Assembly (NCBI GenBank): GCA_018715425.1
Contig: DVLR01000317.1
Coordinates: forward strand, 1 to 12,420
Source: Candidatus Merdenecus merdavium
GTDB taxonomy: Bacteria > Bacillota > Clostridia > Lachnospirales > Lachnospiraceae
DNA: 12,420 nucleotides
Direction: 5' to 3'
Shown here: positions 1 through 6,066 of the stretch, one piece after another
Numbering within the stretch: the first letter of the stretch is position 1
How the letters are laid out: each line of letters begins with the position of its first letter
Notes under the pieces: generated by a model
Seen by the model: the letters and a program-made list of their open reading frames with translations, nothing else
Database searches by the model: none
Told to the model about the DNA's origin: nothing
Made by a program: the position numbers and the translations under genes

Positions 1-580
1 TTAGTTTTTTTATGGTTTTAATAACCTCTTTACGGCCATTTGGATCTAACATTGCAGTAGGCTCATCTAAGACAATACATTTTGGTTTCATAGATACAAC
101 ACCTGCAATGGCGACTCTTTGCTTCTGCCCTCCAGATAGTTTATTGGGAGATCGCTTTCTATACTTAAGCATCTCCACAGCACTTAAACTTTCTTTTACT
201 CTCTGCCAAATTTCATCCGTAGGTACTCCAAGATTTTCTGGTCCAAAACCAACATCTTCTTCTACTATAGTACCAATGATCTGATTATCTGGATTTTGAA
301 AGACCATACCTGCGGTTTCTCTTATTTTCCATAATTCTTCATCGTCTTTGGTATCTTTTCCATCTACCCATAAGGTTCCATTCGTGGGACGAAGAAGGGC
401 ATTGATATGCTTAGCTAGAGTGGATTTACCAGAGCCATTATGGCCTAAAATAGCTATAAATTCACCAGCTTCTATGGATAGGTTTAAATCGTTGATGGCT
501 TTATTTACAGATTCTACCTTACCTTCTTCATCTTCATTAATATATTCATATAATAAATGCTCTGCTTCAACTATTTTCAT
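1..580 (-). CDS. ecfA1: Energy-coupling factor transporter ATPase, EcfA1 type (partial, C-terminus cut by the window edge)
   Basis: ATP-binding subunit of an ECF vitamin/metal uptake transporter; the family hydrolyses ATP at the cytoplasmic face together with EcfA2, EcfT and exchangeable substrate-binding S subunits. The first 193 residues are visible. They contain the Walker A motif GHNGSGKST (46-54), the Q-loop in VFQNPDNQ (93-100, Q95), the ABC signature LSGGQ (148-152), Walker B with CIVLDEPT (168-175) and the D-loop MLDP. The H-loop and C-terminal domain lie outside the window. The VFQNPDNQ Q-loop resembles EcfA1 more than EcfA2, which usually carries a different sequence there; this is inference from family knowledge. 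The ATG at 580 follows a weak GAGAG ribosome site and a good promoter at 627-655, so the gene is probably transcribed separately from the zinc-ribbon gene upstream, although no clear terminator separates them. EcfA2 and EcfT genes would be expected beyond the left edge. Confidence 0.93.
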   Translation of the reverse strand, partial: MKIVEAEHLLYEYINEDEEGKVESVNKAINDLNLSIEAGEFIAILGHNGSGKSTLAKHINALLRPTNGTLWVDGKDTKDDEELWKIRETAGMVFQNPDNQIIGTIVEEDVGFGPENLGVPTDEIWQRVKESLSAVEMLKYRKRSPNKLSGGQKQRVAIAGVVSMKPKCIVLDEPTAMLDPNGRKEVIKTIKKL

Positions 581-626
581 TATTTTCTCTCATATCATAT
601 TCTATACTTTATCTGCTAACTTTTCT

Positions 627-655
627 ATTGTATACTAATTTTATATGAATGACAA
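627..655 (-). promoter_or_regulatory. Sigma-A-type promoter for ecfA1
   Basis: On the minus strand, TTGTCA (655-650) and TACAAT (632-627) are separated by exactly 17 nt. Each hexamer matches consensus at 5 of 6 positions. Transcription would start near 620, giving a leader of about 40 nt before the ecfA1 ATG. The assignment comes from sequence only. Confidence 0.65.
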
Positions 656-745
656 GGTATCTACTGGTAACATCATAAGAATAAGACGTCTTTCCTAAAA
701 TTTTTCTTGAGGAATAGAATGAGGGACTTTCCTCTCTTTATCTCA

Positions 746-2008
746 TCATTCATTCAATCCATCAATATGGTAAGACTCTATCTGCCATTCCATATCTTTA
801 AAAATATAATTTATTGTAAATGTTCCTTTTTGTGTTTTCTCAGAACGCTCTTCTTTGGTTCTACTGCTTCCCCAACCCGTTTTGACCATTCTTACATAAT
901 CAAACTCAAACTCGATTTTAGAGGTATAAGTCTGATGAGAATCAAACTTATCTTGGGTGGAAGTATCTGTAAACCCTTTTATTGTTATACTTTTATACCC
1001 AACTCCATGTTCGTTGATCTCAAGTTGCTCTCTTAATTTGTTATAGGCTTCTTCACAAGAGTCTTTTGCATTAACAGTATTTAAAACGGGAAGGTTCAAA
1101 TTCATAAACTCTTCTCCATTTATTGCACCTTTCATTAACTGTTGAAGATACCCCTGAGTATCTTGAAATCTTTCTTCTCTCATAGTTCCATTGAATAAAA
1201 GATGATCCACCATAACCTCTTCATCATTTGAAAAGGATACCTCCTCCATGGTCAGCTGTTGCCCCAGAGGATGTTCAATTGTAATATCATAGTTCCCTTT
1301 AAAAAGATAATCAACCGTATAAGCCGCCAAATCCCCATCCTGTGTACTGGTTTTATCTCCAGAAGGTGTGAGTTCGATTCCGTCTATAAATACCTTGGAA
1401 TCCTGTGGTGCATATATGGTACAATCTGTTGCCATATATGCAGATGGATGAACGAGATAGGTATTAAAAAACATAAACCGTTTCTTTTTTTGAGTATTTA
1501 GACGGATCTCCATTGTTTGAGTCATGGATGAATTTTGAGTTACGTAAGCTACTTCATATACTTGTATAAGACCCGTATCATCCCTGTTACCAGACTCTGC
1601 ATTGAAATCTGTTTCTTCCGTTTTTTTATTTATAATGTCATAATTTACAATCTTATCCAATGGTTCTGTATCTAATTCTTTTTGTTTTATGAAGCTTTCC
1701 TTATTTACCCATTGGTTTTCTGTAATATCTAAATAAGAATATACAACATCCCATTTCTCTTCAGAATAAGCCTCCATATATTTATTTATCATAGCTATCG
1801 GCGAAGTCTGTTTTTTTATGATCCTTCCACCTATAGCACCGATGATCATTAGAACAAAAATAGCTCCTGCTATGATGTATAAGGATTTAGGCGCTTCCTT
1901 TAAAGCATCTATGATATTTTTATTGCTTTTTATGGGAAGTCTCGCCCCACATTCCTGGCAAAACAAGCTATCTTTTGTATTTTTATAACCACATTTTGTA
2001 CAAAACAT
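746..2008 (-). CDS. Zinc-ribbon membrane protein of the TcaA/YvbJ type
   Basis: A 420-residue membrane-anchored protein. The N-terminus is a short cytoplasmic zinc ribbon with C3, C6, C17 and C20 in two CxxC pairs. One membrane segment follows (about 42-64, hydrophobic then GGRIIKK), and the remainder should lie outside the cell. The outer part begins with a helical NTF2-like-looking stretch (about 70-155). Next is a beta-rich segment around 195-275 containing APQDSKVFIDG, as in the PEGA-like module of TcaA relatives, and last a second mixed alpha/beta domain (about 285-420). This order matches Bacillus YvbJ and staphylococcal TcaA, a protein linked to glycopeptide response in the cell wall; a wall-stress role here is inference only. 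The ATG at 2008 is preferred because AGGAG (2020-2016) lies 7 nt upstream. A TTG at 2023 would place that site inside the gene. It is the last gene of the three-gene unit, 18 nt after the exporter. Confidence 0.8.
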   Translation of the reverse strand: MFCTKCGYKNTKDSLFCQECGARLPIKSNKNIIDALKEAPKSLYIIAGAIFVLMIIGAIGGRIIKKQTSPIAMINKYMEAYSEEKWDVVYSYLDITENQWVNKESFIKQKELDTEPLDKIVNYDIINKKTEETDFNAESGNRDDTGLIQVYEVAYVTQNSSMTQTMEIRLNTQKKKRFMFFNTYLVHPSAYMATDCTIYAPQDSKVFIDGIELTPSGDKTSTQDGDLAAYTVDYLFKGNYDITIEHPLGQQLTMEEVSFSNDEEVMVDHLLFNGTMREERFQDTQGYLQQLMKGAINGEEFMNLNLPVLNTVNAKDSCEEAYNKLREQLEINEHGVGYKSITIKGFTDTSTQDKFDSHQTYTSKIEFEFDYVRMVKTGWGSSRTKEERSEKTQKGTFTINYIFKDMEWQIESYHIDGLNE

Positions 2009-2026
2009 TTCTTTTCTCCTCAAAAC

Positions 2027-3001
2027 TCACTGATCTTTTTTCTTTTTTATCGTATATTCTCCTCCCTTATTTACAATATAGATACCTGCACAGACAAATA
2101 ATAAGGCCATGATATTCCTTATTGTGAAAGCCTGTTCTCCTAAAAATATGGCAGACATCATTACTCCAAATACGGGAATCATAAAACTGTATATGGATAT
2201 TTTACCTACTGGATTATATTTAAGCAAGACAGTCCAAAGGGTAAAGGCCACCGCCGATAACATTGCCAGGTATAGTAACAAGAAGACTCCCTTAGATGAG
2301 ACTTGTCCTAATTGGCCTCCCATTGATAATCCAAGAAAAATTAATAGAATCCCTCCTAATAAAAGCTGATATGCCGTTAAAGTAGTAGGATCTTCATCTT
2401 TCGCAAATTGTTTTGTTAATACAGAACCTAGACCATAAGAACATGCTGCAATCAGTAAAAATCCTTCTCCCTTTAGATGAAAACCTCCACCTTGTCCTAA
2501 CCCTCCAAGGTTTATGGTGACAACTCCTAAAAAGCCTAGAATACATCCTAACACCTTGGATATGTTTAACCGCTCTCCTTTGATAAAAAAGTGAGCTAGT
2601 AAAATCAGAAAAAAGGTATTCGTTGCTGCTACAATCGCTCCGTTAACACCGCTGGTATTAGAAAGTCCCAGATAAAAAAAGATGTACTGTAAAGTAGTCT
2701 GTACCATCCCTATCATAGCAATAGGACCAACTGTTTTCTTTTTAGGATAAATGATCTTTCTAGATAGGACACAGCCAATGATAAACGTTAGTACTCCAGC
2801 TAAAGCAAAACGATATCCAGCAAATAGAATTTGAGTTGCATAATCCTTACTTTCAATCCCAAATAATTCATATCCTATTTTCACTCCTGGATAAGCACTT
2901 CCCCATAAGGCCGTACATATCAAAGCTAATATACAAATACTACTGGTTTTTGTTAAATAGTTTTCTGTTTTATCTTTCATTTTATTTTCAGGTTCCTTCA
3001 C
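2027..3001 (-). CDS. DMT-superfamily transporter with two EamA domains
   Basis: A 324-residue, very hydrophobic inner-membrane protein predicted to have about ten membrane helices. Two EamA repeats are seen, about 21-165 and 180-312. The first opens with ALWGSAYPGVK, typical of the family, and each repeat ends with a hydrophobic helix such as the one in GCILGFLGVVTINLGG. Family members export small metabolites or amino acids; the substrate cannot be told from sequence. The start chosen is GTG at 3001, preceded by AGAGG with 9-nt spacing. It overlaps the end of the HAD-GNAT gene by 14 nt, which suggests translational coupling. An ATG at 2980 (seven codons in) is a fair alternative, with AAGGA 13 nt upstream. 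The tail ends in a lysine cluster (IKKKKDQ), expected to be cytoplasmic. Confidence 0.9.
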   Translation of the reverse strand: MKEPENKMKDKTENYLTKTSSICILALICTALWGSAYPGVKIGYELFGIESKDYATQILFAGYRFALAGVLTFIIGCVLSRKIIYPKKKTVGPIAMIGMVQTTLQYIFFYLGLSNTSGVNGAIVAATNTFFLILLAHFFIKGERLNISKVLGCILGFLGVVTINLGGLGQGGGFHLKGEGFLLIAACSYGLGSVLTKQFAKDEDPTTLTAYQLLLGGILLIFLGLSMGGQLGQVSSKGVFLLLYLAMLSAVAFTLWTVLLKYNPVGKISIYSFMIPVFGVMMSAIFLGEQAFTIRNIMALLFVCAGIYIVNKGGEYTIKKKKDQ

Positions 3002-4184
3002 CTACCCTTACCTCTTTTCTAAAATGTCTATATACTTTATCTTCCTCTTCTATGAAACCTTCGTCTTGAAACTGTAGCTTTAGGGCTAGTGATTTAGAAG
3101 GAAGATTTTCCTCCTCAATTAACATGTGTATCTCTTCCAAATATAATTGCTCCTTAGCAAAATTTAAGGCTAAGAGAGCTGCTTCATAAGCGTATCCTCG
3201 ATTTCTATATGGCTTTCCTATTATATACCCTAATTGTAATCGATTCTTACCCTTTAAGTTCGCATTTGTAAAACCTATTTGACCTAAAAAATCACCTGTT
3301 TCTTTTGAATATATGGCCCAAAGCCCGTATCCGCAAAATATATATGCGTTGGTAATATAGTTTTTTAATCGCTCTCTTTCATAATCTCTATCTTCTGTCA
3401 GTGCTTCCATACATCCATCTGTCATAGAGGGATCATAAAAACCATAAAGATCATCTAGATCATCCACTGTTAATTCTCTCACCAAAATACGTTCTGTTTC
3501 TCCTATGGTAAGGGGAATACCAAAATGTCTTTTATGTATATTCTTAATATAGGTAATATCAAGGTCATCGAATCCTAATACAATCATATCTGCTACCCTT
3601 AAATCCTGTTCTCCAGAATCTGGATTTTCAAACCCTATACAGGCCATACCTGCTGCATTAGCAGCTCGGACTCCATTATTAGAGTCTTCAACCACAAGGC
3701 ATTCTTCTGGTAATAGTCCCATCATTTCAGCCGTTTTTAAAAAAACATCTGGTGCAGGTTTTGGATGTTCTACACTTTCTCCAGATACTAAATAATCAAA
3801 ATATGACTGGATCCCTAAAGCATTCGTAACCTCTTTTATATATTCATAAGAAGAAGAGGAAGCCACTGCCAGTAGATAGCCTGCCTTCTTTAGCCTTTGT
3901 AAGAACTCTGGAATTCCGTGGATCCCTTCATAACCCTCCATTTCTACAAGCTCTTTCTTTTTTTCCTTCATGGCTTTTACAAGCTCATCTTCTGTTAAAG
4001 GAAGATGATACACTTTCAATAATTGATCGGTTAAAGCCTTTCTAGTAGAACCTATAAAAGGCTTATAAACCTCCCAATCAAGTTTCTGCCCATACCCATC
4101 TAATAGCTGAGTATAAACTTTATAATGTAAAGGTTCTGAATTCACCAACACACCATCCATATCAAATATAATTCCCTTTAACAT
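2988..4184 (-). CDS. Fusion protein: HAD-family phosphatase/phosphomutase plus GNAT N-acetyltransferase
   Basis: A 398-residue two-domain cytoplasmic enzyme. Residues 1-215 form a HAD subfamily IA domain of the beta-phosphoglucomutase-like group. Motif I is DMDGVLVNSE with nucleophile D8 and acid/base D10, motif II is in AVASSSS (about S109), motif III is the lysine of HPKPAPDVF (K142), and motif IV is VVEDSNNGVRAA with E166 and D167. A cap domain lies between motifs I and II. Residues 225-395 are a GNAT acetyltransferase of the RimJ/RimL type. It has an ERILVREL start, an acetyl-CoA-binding loop RNRGYAYEA (327-335) and a late NLPSKSLALKLQF helix. All key residues are present in both halves, so both could be active; the substrates are unknown. 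The ATG at 4184 is chosen because AGGAGG sits 6 nt upstream. The in-frame ATG at 4208 has no ribosome site and would put the AGGAGG inside the gene. First gene of a three-gene unit with the exporter and zinc-ribbon genes. Confidence 0.9.
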   Translation of the reverse strand: MLKGIIFDMDGVLVNSEPLHYKVYTQLLDGYGQKLDWEVYKPFIGSTRKALTDQLLKVYHLPLTEDELVKAMKEKKKELVEMEGYEGIHGIPEFLQRLKKAGYLLAVASSSSYEYIKEVTNALGIQSYFDYLVSGESVEHPKPAPDVFLKTAEMMGLLPEECLVVEDSNNGVRAANAAGMACIGFENPDSGEQDLRVADMIVLGFDDLDITYIKNIHKRHFGIPLTIGETERILVRELTVDDLDDLYGFYDPSMTDGCMEALTEDRDYERERLKNYITNAYIFCGYGLWAIYSKETGDFLGQIGFTNANLKGKNRLQLGYIIGKPYRNRGYAYEAALLALNFAKEQLYLEEIHMLIEEENLPSKSLALKLQFQDEGFIEEEDKVYRHFRKEVRVGEGT

Positions 4185-4219
4185 ATGTAACCTCCTCGAC
4201 GTTTTCATTACATCTTTTT

Positions 4220-4248
4220 ATTTTACTCTACCTTCCTATGTAAAACAA
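4220..4248 (-). promoter_or_regulatory. Possible promoter of the HAD-GNAT/exporter/zinc-ribbon unit
   Basis: On the minus strand, TTGTTT (4248-4243) and TAAAAT (4225-4220) lie 17 nt apart. The -10 box is good (5 of 6) but the -35 box matches only 3 of 6. It is the best pair between the two divergent genes for this direction, and it would start transcription near 4213, about 30 nt before the AGGAGG-led ATG at 4184. Confidence 0.4.
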
Positions 4249-4267
4249 GTAAAACCAAAGAATCCCC

Positions 4268-4296
4268 TTGCCACTATGATCATATCGTACTATAAT
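4268..4296 (+). promoter_or_regulatory. Sigma-A-type promoter of the cyclophilin gene
   Basis: TTGCCA (4268-4273), 17 nt, then a perfect TATAAT (4291-4296). The start would fall near 4303, leaving a leader of about 60 nt before the ATG at 4363. No operator-like repeat was noticed around it. Confidence 0.7.
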
Positions 4297-4362
4297 ATTC
4301 ATACACAAGGAAACAAAAGAAAATGATTCCTAATATTACGCATATACGAAAGGAAATAAAAT

Positions 4363-4884
4363 ATGGCACAAAATCCAATAGTTACATTTGAATTAGAAAA
4401 TGGAAATACCATAAAGGCTGAGCTTTACCCAGAGATTGCTCCAATCACTGTGAATAACTTCATTAGCCTTATTAACAAGGGATATTATGATGGTTTGAAC
4501 TTTCATAGAGTGATTCATGGATTTATGATCCAAGGAGGATGCCCAGATGGAAATGGTATGGGTGGCCCTGGTTATTCTATTAAAGGTGAATTTTCACAAA
4601 ACGGTTTTGAAAATTCTTTAAAACATGAGCCTGGTGTGCTTTCCATGGCACGTTCTATGATGCCAAACTCTGCAGGTTCTCAATTCTTTATTATGCATAA
4701 AACCTCTCCACACTTAGATGGAGCTTATGCAGGTTTTGGAAAAGTTATTGAAGGATTAGAACATGTAAATGAAATCGCTGAAACACAGACAGACTATAAT
4801 GATAAACCATTAACACCTCAAATCATGAAAAAAGTTACCGTTGATACTTTTGGAGTATCTTATCCAGAACCTGAGAAACTTTAA
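4363..4884 (+). CDS. Cyclophilin-type peptidyl-prolyl cis-trans isomerase
   Basis: A 173-residue single-domain protein with no signal peptide, so cytoplasmic. It should catalyse cis-trans isomerisation of X-Pro bonds during protein folding. The cyclophilin core is intact: FHRVIHGFMIQGG (47-59) holds the catalytic arginine R49 with F54, M55 and Q57, and NSAGSQFFIM (102-111) holds Q107 and F109. At the position of human CypA Trp121 the sequence has His (H117, in SPHLDGAYAGFGKV). This is common in bacterial members and usually means weak cyclosporin A binding. AAAGGA 8 nt before the ATG supports the start. It is a one-gene unit with its own promoter, facing the HAD-GNAT operon divergently and converging on the repeat-tail membrane gene, with which it shares a hairpin terminator. 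Confidence 0.96.
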   Translation: MAQNPIVTFELENGNTIKAELYPEIAPITVNNFISLINKGYYDGLNFHRVIHGFMIQGGCPDGNGMGGPGYSIKGEFSQNGFENSLKHEPGVLSMARSMMPNSAGSQFFIMHKTSPHLDGAYAGFGKVIEGLEHVNEIAETQTDYNDKPLTPQIMKKVTVDTFGVSYPEPEKL

Positions 4885-4896
4885 TGATAGAAGACG

Positions 4897-4942
4897 AAAA
4901 AGATCTGCACTCATCACAAACTGATCAAGTGCAGATCTTTTT
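4897..4942. terminator. Bidirectional intrinsic terminator between the cyclophilin and repeat-tail genes
   Basis: Perfect 15-bp inverted repeat: AAAAAGATCTGCACT (4897-4911) and AGTGCAGATCTTTTT (4928-4942), with a 16-nt loop that can pair further (ATCA/TGAT). A T-run follows on the plus strand (to 4944). On the minus strand the 4897-4901 A-run supplies the T-run. It lies between two convergent genes, 12 nt after one stop and 4 nt after the other. Confidence 0.92.
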
Positions 4943-4945
4943 TTA

Positions 4946-5785
4946 TCAATGGTTCTTATCTTCAGGGTTGGATACGGTTTCAGTTTTAGTTTCTACCTTT
5001 TGATCAACCTCTGTTTGATTCTGTGGTTGGTTGTTCTCTTGACTCCTTTGGTCTATGGGCTGACCATTTGCTGGGCCTCTATGATTTATGGGCTGGTTAT
5101 TCCCCTGGTTCCTTTGATTCATAGGTTGACCGTTTACCAAGCCTCTATCATGCATTGGTTGGTTATTTCCTTGTCCCCTTTGGTTTATTGGCTGTCCTGC
5201 TTGGTTATAGAGTGGCGGATTCATCTGATTCTGTTGATTCATATGTTGTTGATAAGGATAATCCTTGTTTCTCTGCCCATTCATCTGTTCTCCATTTGGC
5301 ATTTGGTTACGGTAATACATATTCTGACCTTGTGGATAATAGTTTTGCTGATTCGCAGTATGATCAACTTTTGGTCTCATGACTCCGTATGCCCAATCAG
5401 AAAACCTAGATAATAACGGCAATCCCGCATCCTGCTCTTTCATTACTTTGGAAATGGCTATGATAATACAAATAAACAGGATTAAGCCTATCACTCCTTC
5501 TATAAAATAATAACCAGATCCCAAAAGACCGTCCCAGGTCGTATCTCTGTTAATGATAGGAAAATTCACTAACCTAAATGCTCCCATCCCAGAAGTAGAA
5601 AAGAAAGTTCCTATTAAATTAATGCCTAGTGCTTGTATGGATTGTCTCACCGCCCATTCATCTTTTTCTGCTACAATTAAAAATATAAGTAGACCAAATC
5701 CTACAGTAGTTAATCCAAACAAGGCAAATATAAATGCCAATACTGCATAAAAACTAAATGTGATGCCGTACTTTCCTTTTCTCAT
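4946..5785 (-). CDS. Membrane protein of unknown function with a Q/N/P-rich tandem-repeat tail
   Basis: A 279-residue protein in two parts. Residues 1-140 are hydrophobic, with membrane segments around 10-39 (long, perhaps two helices), about 49-65 and about 91-115. Between them is the polar segment VAEKDEWAVRQSIQALG, faintly like small membrane families such as DUF4870; this is a weak resemblance and not a call. Residues 140-279 are hydrophilic and low in complexity, rich in Gln, Asn, Pro, Met, Tyr and Arg. They include 5.5 copies of an 11-residue unit (about 197-257) and end in a charged tail. The function is not recognised. The ATG at 5785 has AAGGA 9 nt upstream; an ATG three codons earlier (5794) is also possible. 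The longest open frame reaches 5872, but that start is rejected because the promoter at 5829-5857 lies inside it. Monocistronic, ending at the shared terminator. Confidence 0.8.
   Translation of the reverse strand: MRKGKYGITFSFYAVLAFIFALFGLTTVGFGLLIFLIVAEKDEWAVRQSIQALGINLIGTFFSTSGMGAFRLVNFPIINRDTTWDGLLGSGYYFIEGVIGLILFICIIIAISKVMKEQDAGLPLLSRFSDWAYGVMRPKVDHTANQQNYYPQGQNMYYRNQMPNGEQMNGQRNKDYPYQQHMNQQNQMNPPLYNQAGQPINQRGQGNNQPMHDRGLVNGQPMNQRNQGNNQPINHRGPANGQPIDQRSQENNQPQNQTEVDQKVETKTETVSNPEDKNH
5015..5197 (-). repeat. 33-bp coding tandem repeat, about 5.5 copies (11-residue units)
   Basis: Units run 5197-5165, 5164-5132, 5131-5099, 5098-5066, 5065-5033, plus a partial 5032-5015. The translated units are GQPINQRGQGN, NQPMHDRGLVN, GQPMNQRNQGN, NQPINHRGPAN, GQPIDQRSQEN and NQPQNQ. 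Odd units (GQPxxQRxQxN) resemble each other, as do the middle even units (NQPxxxRGxxN), so the array is a 66-bp dimer repeated. QP and R are the most constant positions. Confidence 0.93.
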
Positions 5786-5828
5786 GATATTCATTCCTTC
5801 CTTTTTCAATCTAATAGCTCTTTCTACA

Positions 5829-5857
5829 AATATAACTTTTTCTGTCCATCCCGTCAA
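5829..5857 (-). promoter_or_regulatory. Sigma-A-type promoter of the repeat-tail membrane gene
   Basis: On the minus strand, TTGACG (5857-5852) and TATATT (5834-5829) are 17 nt apart, each 5 of 6 to consensus. Transcription would start near 5822, about 35 nt before the ATG at 5785. Its position rules against the longer open frame that starts at 5872. Confidence 0.68.
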
Positions 5858-5929
5858 GAGACTTCCTACCATTTCCTATGAAATTAATAGAGTATTAAGA
5901 AATTCTTTTAATTTTTCAAAAAAAACATA

Positions 5930-5947
5930 TTGACAATTATTTAACAA
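5930..5947 (+). promoter_or_regulatory. Rex-type operator A, covering the adhE -35 box
   Basis: TTGACAATTATTTAACAA. The clostridial Rex consensus is TTGTTAA-N4-TTAACAA. The right half-site is perfect and the left half (TTGACAA) differs at two positions, which are also needed to make the -35 hexamer TTGACA. Rex bound here would block sigma contact with the -35 box. The match is to known consensus; binding is inferred. Confidence 0.7.
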
Positions 5948-5958
5948 TAGATTATAAT
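5930..5958 (+). promoter_or_regulatory. Exact-consensus sigma-A promoter of adhE
   Basis: TTGACA (5930-5935), a 17-nt spacer and TATAAT (5953-5958): every position matches the vegetative consensus. The start falls near 5965, giving a leader of about 100 nt before the adhE ATG at 6067. Such a strong promoter is usually held by a repressor, which fits the Rex-like operators overlapping it. Confidence 0.88.
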
Positions 5959-5963
5959 TGGAA

Positions 5964-5981
5964 TTGTTAAATAATTATCAA
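5964..5981 (+). promoter_or_regulatory. Rex-type operator B, at the adhE transcription start
   Basis: TTGTTAAATAATTATCAA: the left half-site is perfect, the right half TTATCAA has one mismatch to TTAACAA, and the spacer is AT-only. It begins 6 nt after the -10 box. It is the inverted copy of operator A with one difference, with centres 34 bp apart. Rex family repressors release DNA when NADH rises, so fermentation genes such as adhE are their classic targets. Confidence 0.82.
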
Positions 5982-6007
5982 TTAGAATCTATTCATTATG
6001 AGACCAA

Positions 6008-6028
6008 GGGCAAAATACTTTTTGACCC
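6008..6028 (+). other. Small hairpin in the adhE leader
   Basis: GGGCAAAA (6008-6015), loop TACT, then TTTTG, a bulged A and CCC (6020-6028). It sits about 25 nt upstream of the GGGAGG ribosome site. There is no T-run after it, so it is not an intrinsic terminator. Whether it folds or matters in vivo cannot be told from sequence. Confidence 0.35.
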
Positions 6029-6066
6029 CCACATCAATATATTTCAAGTAATGGGAGGAAATATTT

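Noticed and set aside
691..745. Terminator after the zinc-ribbon gene
   Set aside because: Short pairings exist (GAGAGGA/TCCCTC with a bulge, GAGGAA/TTCCTC) but they are weak and no T-run follows on the minus strand, so read-through towards ecfA1 cannot be excluded.
707..1036. 109-residue plus-strand open frame opposite the zinc-ribbon gene
   Set aside because: It lies antisense to a gene with clear domain structure, resembles no family, and has no initiation signals.
4185..4208. Start of the HAD-GNAT gene at the ATG at 4208 (eight codons longer)
   Set aside because: The AGGAGG ribosome site lies inside this extension, 6 nt before the ATG at 4184, which starts the HAD fold directly (MLKGIIFDMDG). 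No ribosome site precedes 4208.
5015..5197. CRISPR array
   Set aside because: The 33-bp units abut with no spacers, vary between copies and stay in one reading frame; this is a protein-coding tandem repeat.
4949..5413. 154-residue plus-strand open frame opposite the repeat-tail gene
   Set aside because: It is the antisense image of the low-complexity repeats (runs of Leu, Val and Ile), lacks a ribosome site, and would begin just past the shared terminator.
5786..5872. Longer start at 5872 for the repeat-tail membrane gene
   Set aside because: A good promoter (TTGACG-N17-TATATT) lies within this stretch, and AAGGA with 9-nt spacing precedes the ATG at 5785.
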